Below, piece after piece: positions 17,739 to 27,673 of a DNA stretch of 33,584 nucleotides (the first letter of the stretch is position 1; every line of letters begins with the position of its first letter). A program made the position numbers and the translations under genes. Source of the stretch: DAOTEJ01 sp035454085. Lineage in GTDB: Bacteria > Pseudomonadota > Gammaproteobacteria > Burkholderiales > Burkholderiaceae_F. A model generated the notes under the pieces. The model was given only the letters and a program-made list of their open reading frames with translations. It was not told the origin of the DNA and searched no databases. Location of the stretch: NCBI GenBank assembly GCA_035454085.1, contig DAOTEJ010000022.1, forward strand, positions 1 through 33,584, in the 5' to 3' direction.

Positions 17739-18992
17739 TCAGACCTCGAGCAGCAGGCGCGCGGGATCCTCGAGCGCCTCCTTCATGGCCACCAGCGCCA
17801 GCACCGCCTCGCGGCCGTCGATGATGCGGTGGTCGTACGAGAGCGCGAGATAGTTCATCGGCCGGATCACGACCTGGCCGTTCTCGACCACGGCGCGATC
17901 CTTGGTGGCGTGGATGCCCAGGATCGCGCTCTGCGGCGGGTTGATGATGGGCGTCGACAGCATCGAGCCGAACACTCCGCCGTTGCTGATCGAGAACGTG
18001 CCACCGGTGAGCTCCTCGAGCCCCAGCTTGCCCTCGCCCGCGCGCTTGCCGAAGTCGGCGATCTTCTTTTCGATGTCCGCGAAGGTGAGCTGATCGGCGT
18101 CGCGCAGGATGGGCACGACCAGGCCGCGCGGCGAACCCACCGCGATGCCGATGTCGAAGTAGCCGTGGTAGACGATGTCGTTGCCGTCCACCGAGGCGTT
18201 GACCACCGGGTACTTCTTGAGCGCGGCCACCGCGGCCTTCACGAAGAAGGACATGAAGCCCAGCTTGGCGCCGTGCTCCTTCTCGAACTTGTCCTTGTAG
18301 CGGTTGCGCATCTCCATCAGCGGGGCCATGTTGACCTCGTTGAAGGTGGTGAGAATGGCGGCCGTCGACTGCGACTGCACCAGCCGCTCCGCCACGCGCG
18401 CGCGCAGCCGCGACATGGGAACGCGCTGCTCGGGGCGATTGGCGATCGCCCCGAGGTCCAGGGGTGCCTTGACCTCGGGCAGCGCCGGCCTGGCGGCGAC
18501 GGGCGCGGCCGCTGGCGCCGGGGTTGCGGCGGGCTTGGCGCCGGCCGCTACGGCCGCGAGCACGTCGCCCTTGGTCACGCGGCCATCCTTGCCCGTGCCC
18601 GGGACCGAGCCCGCGGCCAGATCGTTGTCGGCCATCAGTTTGGCGGCCGAGGGCATGGCGACGCCGGACTTGCCCGCCGCGGGCGCCGCGGCGCCAGCAG
18701 GGGCAGCGGCCGGAGCGGGCGCGGCGGCGGGCGCGGCAGCACCAGCCTTGGCCTCCGTGTCGAGCGTGGCGATGAGCTCGCCGGCCACCACGGTGCTTCC
18801 GTCGGCTCTGACAATGCTGGCCAGCACGCCGGCGCCCGGCGAGGGAACCTCGAGCACGACCTTGTCGGTCTCGACCTCGATCAGGACTTCATCGACGGCG
18901 ACCGCTTCGCCGACCTTCTTCTTCCAGGTGAGCAGGGTCGCCTCGGCGACGGACTCGGAAAGCTGGGGAACCTTGACTTCCAGGATGGCCAT
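17739..18992 (-). CDS. odhB: Dihydrolipoyllysine-residue succinyltransferase (E2) of 2-oxoglutarate dehydrogenase
   Basis: A 417-residue E2 that passes succinyl groups from E1 to CoA and forms the core of the complex. One lipoyl domain (1-80) carries the lipoylated Lys44 in ETDKVVLEV. An Ala/Pro-rich flexible linker follows (about 82-108), then the E3/E1-binding domain (about 112-148: MPSAAKLMADNDLAAGSV), a second linker (150-170) and the catalytic domain. His388 and Asp392 in SYDHRIIDG form the active site. TTFNEVNM and PIINPPQSAILGIH are the succinyltransferase type rather than pyruvate E2. The ATG follows CCGGAG. It lies 77 bp after the odhA stop. Confidence 0.95.
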   Translation of the reverse strand: MAILEVKVPQLSESVAEATLLTWKKKVGEAVAVDEVLIEVETDKVVLEVPSPGAGVLASIVRADGSTVVAGELIATLDTEAKAGAAAPAAAPAPAAAPAGAAAPAAGKSGVAMPSAAKLMADNDLAAGSVPGTGKDGRVTKGDVLAAVAAGAKPAATPAPAAAPVAARPALPEVKAPLDLGAIANRPEQRVPMSRLRARVAERLVQSQSTAAILTTFNEVNMAPLMEMRNRYKDKFEKEHGAKLGFMSFFVKAAVAALKKYPVVNASVDGNDIVYHGYFDIGIAVGSPRGLVVPILRDADQLTFADIEKKIADFGKRAGEGKLGLEELTGGTFSISNGGVFGSMLSTPIINPPQSAILGIHATKDRAVVENGQVVIRPMNYLALSYDHRIIDGREAVLALVAMKEALEDPARLLLEV

Positions 18993-19069
18993 CTATGACT
19001 CCGGATTCGATGTGCGCGCACGGGCGCGCGTGTGGGTCCGGCAGCCGCGCGCCGCCGGACCACCGCGAT

Positions 19070-21925
<2,856 letters not shown>

Positions 21926-21944
21926 CTTGTGGCTCCACCTAGGT

Positions 21945-21959
21945 AACGAGTTTCTCGTT
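21945..21959 (-). repeat. Inverted repeat in the odhA leader
   Basis: AACGAG-TTT-CTCGTT is a perfect 6-bp inverted repeat with a 3-bp centre, about 20 bp upstream of the odhA start and just ahead of its ribosome-binding site. It could be an operator or form a small leader hairpin. Short repeats of this size also occur by chance. Confidence 0.4.
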
Positions 21960-22215
21960 CAAGATGCCCGGTGCTGCACATGGCCATGGCCACCGCACCG
22001 ACGGCGCCCTCCCCGGATTCCGGCGAGAGTGCCGAGTCTTGACGCCGCCCGCGCAACATGCCCCGGCCGACGAAGGGGCCAATCCTAGCACCCCTACGGC
22101 AGCGCCGGGCAGACCGCGCGGCAAGACCGCGCGGCCTCGCCCCAGGCGCGACGAGTTTCCCCGGCTTGCCCAGGATCAATCCCTGCTCCCGACATAGGGT
22201 GATGCTTTCCTCGAC

Positions 22216-22233
22216 GCCGCCAGCCCTGGCGGC
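22216..22233 (+). repeat. GC-rich hairpin upstream of the NfnA-like gene
   Basis: GCCGCCA-GCCC-TGGCGGC is a perfect 7-bp stem with a 4-nt loop, 42 bp before the first start codon of the plus-strand operon. No T-run follows, so it is not a standard terminator. It would lie in the 5' leader or overlap the promoter. Confidence 0.45.
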
Positions 22234-22275
22234 ATGGCAGCCCGCGCCAGACGGGCGAGCGAGGGAGGAGCGAGC

Positions 22276-23205
22276 ATGAGCGCAGCCGACAGTGCCTCGG
22301 GGTTCCGGATCGTTGCCCGCGAGGACTACTCCGACGTCACCTACATGCTGGAGGTGGCGCATCCGCAGATGGCGCGCGCGGCCCGGCCTGGCCAGTTCGT
22401 GATCGTGATGGATCAGGAGCATGGCGAGCGCATCCCGCTCACCATCGCCGACTTCGACCGCGAGCGCGGCACGATCACCCTGGTGATCCAGGCGGTGGGC
22501 AAGACCACCCGCGAGATGCAGGCCACGCTCAAGGCGGGCGACAGCCTCTACGCGATGGTCGGCCCCATGGGCATCCCCAGCCACATCGGCGCCGCGAAGA
22601 AGGTCGTGTGCGTGGGCGGCGGACTGGGCGTGGCGCCGGTGTATCCCCAGGCGCGCGCCTACAAGGAAAGCGGCGCCTACGTGATCGGGGTGATCGGCTT
22701 TCGCAACCAGAGCCTGATGTTCTGGCGCGACAAGTTCGCCGCCGTGTGCGACGAACTGATCATCTGCACCGACGACGGCAGCGCGGGCATCAAGGGCCTG
22801 GTCACCGAGGGCATTGCCCAGGCGATCGCCCGCCACCCGGACATCGACGAGGTCGTGGCGATCGGCCCTCCCGTGATGATGCGAGGCTGCGCCGAGGCCA
22901 CCCGGCCGCACGGCATCAAGACCATGGTGAGCCTGAATCCCGTGATGGTCGACGGCACCGGCATGTGCGGCGGATGCCGCGTCAAGGTGGGCGAGCAGGT
23001 CAAGTTCGCCTGCGTCGATGGCCCGGACTTCGACGGCCATCAGGTCGACTTCGCCGACCTCATGTCGCGGCTCGTGCGCTACCGCCGCGCCGAGACCGAC
23101 GCGCTGGTGCGCTGGCAGGAAGGCTGCCGCATCCGCGAGGGCGACACCGCGGCCCTGAAGCAAGCCGTGCTCGGCGCCGCTGCCGGCCCCGCGAGCAAGA
23201 CCTGA
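22276..23205 (+). CDS. NfnA/PyrK-like FAD- and NAD(P)-binding flavoprotein with [2Fe-2S] site
   Basis: A 309-residue ferredoxin-NAD(P) reductase-type subunit, the first gene of the operon. FAD binding is seen at ERIPLTIAD (51-59) and nucleotide binding at GGGLGVAP (114-121) and AIGPPVMMRG (195-204). Near the C-terminus MVDGTGMCGGCRV ... FACVDGPDF gives Cys231, Cys234 and Cys246. No fourth Cys is in place, but Asp226 sits where NfnA of NADH-dependent ferredoxin:NADP oxidoreductase uses an Asp ligand. The family also includes sulfide dehydrogenase SudB and PyrK. The partner is almost certainly the GltD-like protein encoded 10 bp downstream, as in NfnAB. The ATG at 22276 follows GAGGGAGGAG. Electron bifurcation is possible but not shown by sequence. 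Confidence 0.85.
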   Translation: MSAADSASGFRIVAREDYSDVTYMLEVAHPQMARAARPGQFVIVMDQEHGERIPLTIADFDRERGTITLVIQAVGKTTREMQATLKAGDSLYAMVGPMGIPSHIGAAKKVVCVGGGLGVAPVYPQARAYKESGAYVIGVIGFRNQSLMFWRDKFAAVCDELIICTDDGSAGIKGLVTEGIAQAIARHPDIDEVVAIGPPVMMRGCAEATRPHGIKTMVSLNPVMVDGTGMCGGCRVKVGEQVKFACVDGPDFDGHQVDFADLMSRLVRYRRAETDALVRWQEGCRIREGDTAALKQAVLGAAAGPASKT

Positions 23206-23215
23206 GGACAGCGCC

Positions 23216-24730
23216 ATGGCCACCGCAAAGAAGAAGACCATCCGCTCGATTCCCCAGGAACGCACGCCCATGCCGGAGCAGCCGCCGCTGGTGCGGGCGC
23301 GCAACTTCGAGGAGGTTGCCCGCGGCTACCGGCTCGAGGATGCGCAGCGCGAGGCCGAGCGCTGCCTTCAGTGTCCGGACGAGCCCTGCGTGCGCGGCTG
23401 TCCGGTGGGCATCGACATCCCCGGCTTCATCAAGAAGATCACCGAAGGGCACTACGCCGGCGCCTACGCGGTGATCACCGACACCAACCTGCTGCCCTCG
23501 GTGTGCGGACGCGTATGCCCGCAGGAGAACCAGTGCGAGGGCGTGTGCACCGTGGGCGAACCCGACACGCGACTCGAACCCGTGGCCATCGGCCGCCTGG
23601 AGCGCTTCGTGGGCGACATGGCGATCGCCGAAGGCTGGGAGAACCGGCCCTACATCGAGCGCACCGGATTCAGGGTGGGCGTCGTGGGCGCCGGTCCGGC
23701 CGGAATGGCCTGCGCGGCCGACATGGCCAAGGCCGGCTGCGAGGTCGTCGTCTATGACGCCCTGCACACCCCGGGCGGGGTGCTGAAGTACGGCATCCCG
23801 GACTTTCGCCTGCCCAATACCGTGATCGACGCCGAGATCCGCAAGCTCGAGCGACTGGGCGTGCGCTTCGAGTGCAACACCCTGGTGGGCCGACTCTTCA
23901 CCATCGAGCAGATGCTCACCGAGATGGGCTTTGACGCCGTGTTCATCGGCACCGGCGCCGGCTACCCGAGCTTCATGGGCATCCCCGGCGAATCGCTCAA
24001 CGGCGTGCTCTCTGCCAATGAACTGCTCACGCGCTGCAACCTCATGCGCGCGCGCGACTTCCCGAACTTCGACACGCCGCTGCAGCCCGGCAAGCACGTG
24101 GCGGTGATCGGAGCGGGCAACACCGCCATGGATGCCCTGCGCGTGAGCCTGCGTCTGGGAGCCGAGTCGGTGCGCTGCGTCTACCGCCGCTCGCGGGCGG
24201 AGGCCCCGGCGCGCGTCGAGGAACTGCATCACGCCGAAGAGGAAGGCGTGGACTTTCACTGGCTCACCAGCCCCGTCGAGATCCTGGGCGGCGCAGACAA
24301 TGCGGTGCGCGCCCTGCGCTGCGTGCGCATGGAACTTGGCGAACCCGACGCCTCGGGCCGCCGCCGCCCCGTGGTGGTGCCCGGCAGCGAGTTCGAGTTC
24401 GAGACCGACATGGTGGTGTTCGCCATCGGCACCAATGCCAACCCGATCCTCGGCCAGACCGCCAAGCTCAAGCTCGACGCGCGCGGCTACATCGCCACCG
24501 ACGAGAACCTCGCCACCTCGATGCTGGGCGTCTGGGCCGGCGGCGACATCGTCACCGGCGCGGCCACCGTGATCCAGGCGATGGGCGCGGGACGCCGCGC
24601 CGCCCGCGCGATGAAGGCCTACCTCGGCCTGCGCGACAGCCAGAACGCCCTCGAGCCCGCTGAAGACGGATCGCTGTTCGGCATCCCGCGCGCCGAGCAC
24701 GGGTACGCCCGCCTTCACCTCGCTAACTGA
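23216..24730 (+). CDS. NfnB/GltD-like NADPH-dependent iron-sulfur flavoprotein
   Basis: A 504-residue member of the glutamate synthase small-subunit family in the form often annotated as homotetrameric NADPH-dependent glutamate synthase or NfnB/SudA. The N-terminal Fe-S domain has two Cys groups, Cys50/53/58/62 (CLQCPDEPCVRGCP) and Cys97/101/107/111 (CGRVCPQENQCEGVC), enough for two clusters. FAD binding is GAGPAG (158-163). The second nucleotide site is IGAGNTAMD (298-306), with YRRSRAEAP at 323-331, whose arginines suggest NADPH. No glutamate synthase large subunit lies near, and the upstream NfnA-like gene is 10 bp away, so a transhydrogenase or ferredoxin-coupling role fits better than ammonia assimilation. 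It ends 32 bp before korA. Confidence 0.87.
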   Translation: MATAKKKTIRSIPQERTPMPEQPPLVRARNFEEVARGYRLEDAQREAERCLQCPDEPCVRGCPVGIDIPGFIKKITEGHYAGAYAVITDTNLLPSVCGRVCPQENQCEGVCTVGEPDTRLEPVAIGRLERFVGDMAIAEGWENRPYIERTGFRVGVVGAGPAGMACAADMAKAGCEVVVYDALHTPGGVLKYGIPDFRLPNTVIDAEIRKLERLGVRFECNTLVGRLFTIEQMLTEMGFDAVFIGTGAGYPSFMGIPGESLNGVLSANELLTRCNLMRARDFPNFDTPLQPGKHVAVIGAGNTAMDALRVSLRLGAESVRCVYRRSRAEAPARVEELHHAEEEGVDFHWLTSPVEILGGADNAVRALRCVRMELGEPDASGRRRPVVVPGSEFEFETDMVVFAIGTNANPILGQTAKLKLDARGYIATDENLATSMLGVWAGGDIVTGAATVIQAMGAGRRAARAMKAYLGLRDSQNALEPAEDGSLFGIPRAEHGYARLHLAN

Positions 24731-24762
24731 CCTGCCGCCGAGCCACTCGCCGAGGAGTCCGC

Positions 24763-26658
24763 ATGAACGCCGTCCTGGACCGCCCCCAGGCCCCCGCCGT
24801 GACCAAGCCCGTCGTGAACCTGCCCGAGCACATCGTCGAGGTCATCAGCGACTCCGGCGAAGGCGCACAGCGCTGCGGCCAGGCCTTTGCCTCGATTGCC
24901 GCGCGCAGCGGCAACGGCATCTGGACCGTGGAGATCATTCCCGCCGAAATCCAGCCGCCCGCGCGCAGCGTGGCCGGTGCCAGCGGCATCCGCATCCGCG
25001 TGGGCGCGGGCCGCGTCACCAACGGCGGCGACGAGACCGATCTGGTGATCGCCTTCAACGAGCAGGTGCTGCTCGGTCGGGTGCGCGCCGGCGAACTCAA
25101 GCGCGGCGCCACCATCTTGCTCGAGAACGTGTGGGCCGAGCACCGCGACCCGGCCATCGTGAAGTCATACACCGAGGCCGTGGCCTCGCTGCGCGACGCG
25201 GGCTACCGGGTGATCGACCTGCCGCTGGAGCGCGAATGCCGCGCCCTGATGAACGACCCGCGGCGTGGCAAGAACATGTTCGTGCTGGGTGTGCTGGCCA
25301 GCATCTACAGCCTGGACCTGCAACTGGCCCGCGACCAGATCGCCCTGACCTTCGGCAAGAAGGACCAGAAGGTGATCGACTCGAACGTGCGCCTGATGGA
25401 GGCCGGCCACGCCTGGGGCGAGGCCAACCTCGACTTCAAGTACGCGATCCCCGCGGTGCGCGCCACCGAGCCGCAGATCGTGGTCAATGGCAACACGGCG
25501 ATCGCGCTGGGCGTGATGGCCTCGGGCATGGACATCTGCGCCATGTACCCGATCACCCCGGCGACCTCGGCCTCGCACTACCTGTCGGAGTGCTTCGAGA
25601 AGGTGGGCGGGATCGTGCACCAGGCCGAGGACGAGATCGCCGCCTGCGCCTTCGCGATCGGCGCCAGCTACGCGGGACGCTGCGCGGTCACCATCACCTC
25701 GGGCCCGGGCTACTCGCTCAAGCAGGAGGCCATCGGCCTGGCGGTGATGGCCGAGATACCGCTCGTCGTGGTCAACGTGCAGCGCGGCGGCCCGAGCACG
25801 GGGCAACCCACCAAGGTCGAGCAGGCCGACATGCTCACCGCGATCTATGGCAGTCACGGCGACGCCCCCAAGGTGGTGATCGCGGTGACCAGCATCGAGG
25901 ACTGCTTCTACTCGATGATCACCGCGCGCAAGATCGCCGAGACCTTCAACATGGTCGTGGTGGTGCTTTCGGACGCGAGCCTGGCCACCGCGCAGCAACC
26001 CTTCGCCCGCCCGGCGTTCTCCACCGACTGGCTGGCGCCGCCGCTGGATCAGTCGCCCCTGCCCGAGGGAGCGAAACCCTACGACTGGGACGCACTCACC
26101 GGCATTGCGCGGCGCTTCTCGCCCGGCCAGCCGGGGGGCGTGCACACGGTCACCGGCCTGGCGCACGATCGCGCGAGCAAGGTGGCCTACGACCCGGCGA
26201 TCAACGAGGAAGGCCTGCGCGCGCGCAGCCTGAAGCTGGCCACCCTGCAGAAGACCCTGCGTCCCCCCGAGGTCTTCGGCGACCCCGACGGCGGTGACCT
26301 GCTGGTGGTGGGCTGGGGCAGCACCCAGGGCGTGATCGAGGAGGCCGTGCAGCGCGCCCGCGACGAAGGCTTGAAGGTCTCTGCCCTGCAGATGCGCTTC
26401 ATCCAGCCCATGCCGAGCGGGATCACGCAGATCCTGCGGCGCTTCCGCAAGGTGCTGACGGTCGAGGGCACCTGGGCCGACCGGCCGGCGGAGGATGAAC
26501 TGATCGACCAGGAAAACCGTCGCTACGCGCCGCTGGCCATGATGCTGCGCTCGCGCACCCTGGTGGACGTGGACTGCTGGACAGAGGCGCGCGGCCAGCC
26601 GATCAAGCCGGGCAACGTGCTCACGGCCATCCGTGCCAAATTGAGCGAAGGGAACTAG
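24763..26658 (+). CDS. korA: 2-oxoacid:acceptor oxidoreductase subunit alpha (gamma-alpha fusion, KorA type)
   Basis: A 631-residue subunit in which the gamma domain (about 25-215: SGEGAQRCGQAFASIAARSG) is fused ahead of the alpha domain. Alpha motifs are YPITPATSASHYLSE (262-276), QAEDEIAA (287-294), TSGPGYSLKQEAIGLAVMAEIP (312-333) and QRGGPSTGQPTKVEQADM (340-357). The domain II part (about 495-631) ends the protein. This fusion with a short separate beta subunit is the layout of 2-oxoglutarate:ferredoxin oxidoreductases. Substrate assignment to 2-oxoglutarate rests on this layout and on the TCA-gene neighbourhood; related enzymes act on pyruvate or branched-chain keto acids. The start has GAGGAG. 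korB begins 3 bp after its stop. Confidence 0.9.
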   Translation: MNAVLDRPQAPAVTKPVVNLPEHIVEVISDSGEGAQRCGQAFASIAARSGNGIWTVEIIPAEIQPPARSVAGASGIRIRVGAGRVTNGGDETDLVIAFNEQVLLGRVRAGELKRGATILLENVWAEHRDPAIVKSYTEAVASLRDAGYRVIDLPLERECRALMNDPRRGKNMFVLGVLASIYSLDLQLARDQIALTFGKKDQKVIDSNVRLMEAGHAWGEANLDFKYAIPAVRATEPQIVVNGNTAIALGVMASGMDICAMYPITPATSASHYLSECFEKVGGIVHQAEDEIAACAFAIGASYAGRCAVTITSGPGYSLKQEAIGLAVMAEIPLVVVNVQRGGPSTGQPTKVEQADMLTAIYGSHGDAPKVVIAVTSIEDCFYSMITARKIAETFNMVVVVLSDASLATAQQPFARPAFSTDWLAPPLDQSPLPEGAKPYDWDALTGIARRFSPGQPGGVHTVTGLAHDRASKVAYDPAINEEGLRARSLKLATLQKTLRPPEVFGDPDGGDLLVVGWGSTQGVIEEAVQRARDEGLKVSALQMRFIQPMPSGITQILRRFRKVLTVEGTWADRPAEDELIDQENRRYAPLAMMLRSRTLVDVDCWTEARGQPIKPGNVLTAIRAKLSEGN

Positions 26659-26661
26659 GCC

Positions 26662-27648
26662 ATGGGCTCAGCACTCAGCCAGAGCATCTTCAAGCTGCAC
26701 GAGCAGCACCACAGTCTCGAGGACTACCAGGGCGGCGTGCCGCGGTGGTGCTCGGGCTGCGGCGACAACGCCATCCTCGCCGCCGTGCAGCGCCTGTGCC
26801 GTGACGAGAACCTCGCGCCCGAGCGCACCGTGTTCGTGTCCGGGATCGGCTGCTCGAGCCGCTTCCCGCACTACATGAAGACCTACGGCTTCCACGGCAT
26901 CCACGGACGCGCCTTCCCGATCGCCGAGGGCGTGAAGATGGCGCGGCCCGACCTGTCGGTGTTCGTCAACACCGGCGACGGCGACTGCTGCAGCATCGGC
27001 TCGGCGCACTGGATCCACGCCATTCGCTACAACATGAACCTCACCGTGATCCTGCACGACAACGAGGTCTACGGCCTGACCAAGAAGCAGGCCTCGCCGA
27101 CCTCGCCGCTGGGCCTCAAGAGCAACACCACGCCGCGCGGCTCGGTGCTCGCCCCGCTCAACCCGCTGACCGTCACGCTGGGTGTGCAGAACGCCTCGTT
27201 CGTGGCGCAGGCGGTGGACTGGATCCCGGAGGTGCTCTACGACGTCATCCGCCGCGCCTACCAGCACCGCGGCTTCTCCTTCGTGCGCGTGGTACAGCGC
27301 TGCCCCGAGTGGTTGCCCAAGCTGTTCGAGCCCTGGCTGCAGGATCCGGGCAAGACGCTGATGCTCACCCATCCCAAGGGACTCACGCTCAGCGCAGACG
27401 CGAGCCGCATCTACCCCAACCAGCGCGAGCACGACCCGGCCGACATCCACCAGGCCCGCGAGATCGCCTCGTGCACCGATCCCATCCCCGTGGGCATCCT
27501 GTATCACGACCCCAGCGTGCCCTGCTACGAGGACCTGCGCGGAGCCGGGGCGCCGCGCACGCCAGAGGGCATCCGTGCCGGCCTCGAGCGCGAGTTCGAC
27601 AAGTTCACCATCTGGCCAGAGGGCGACCCCAGCCGCCCGGCCGCCTGA
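26662..27648 (+). CDS. korB: 2-oxoacid:acceptor oxidoreductase subunit beta (KorB type)
   Basis: A 328-residue TPP- and [4Fe-4S]-binding subunit. Cys30 and Cys33 (WCSGCGDN), Cys64 (GIGCSSRFP) and Cys214 (VQRCPEW) are the four expected cluster ligands. The TPP site runs from GDGDCCSIG (105-113) to HDNEVYGLTKKQASPTSP (132-149). The GLTKxQASPTSP wording fits the 2-oxoglutarate/2-oxoacid Kor branch. No ferredoxin domain is fused, so electrons must leave to another protein; the neighbouring flavoproteins and the ferredoxin-ended gene downstream are the obvious candidates. The 3-bp spacing to korA implies coupled translation. Confidence 0.92.
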   Translation: MGSALSQSIFKLHEQHHSLEDYQGGVPRWCSGCGDNAILAAVQRLCRDENLAPERTVFVSGIGCSSRFPHYMKTYGFHGIHGRAFPIAEGVKMARPDLSVFVNTGDGDCCSIGSAHWIHAIRYNMNLTVILHDNEVYGLTKKQASPTSPLGLKSNTTPRGSVLAPLNPLTVTLGVQNASFVAQAVDWIPEVLYDVIRRAYQHRGFSFVRVVQRCPEWLPKLFEPWLQDPGKTLMLTHPKGLTLSADASRIYPNQREHDPADIHQAREIASCTDPIPVGILYHDPSVPCYEDLRGAGAPRTPEGIRAGLEREFDKFTIWPEGDPSRPAA

Positions 27649-27673
27649 AACGACTACTCGCGAGGCCCGCGCC

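Larger units (their letters stand above)
21926..22275. promoter_or_regulatory. 350-bp divergent intergenic region between odhA and the Kor operon
   Basis: The longest gene-free stretch in the window and the only place from which both odhA (minus) and the five-gene plus-strand operon can start. I see no convincing sigma-70 promoter in either direction; the best minus-strand -10 is a weak TAGGAT in the GGTGCTAGGAT stretch near 22085-22095. It holds an inverted repeat near odhA (21945-21959), a hairpin near the plus-strand operon (22216-22233) and a tandem repeat of AGACCGCGCGG (about 22112-22136). The plus-strand operon has a strong ribosome-binding site (GAGGGAGGAG) just before 22276. Confidence 0.6.
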
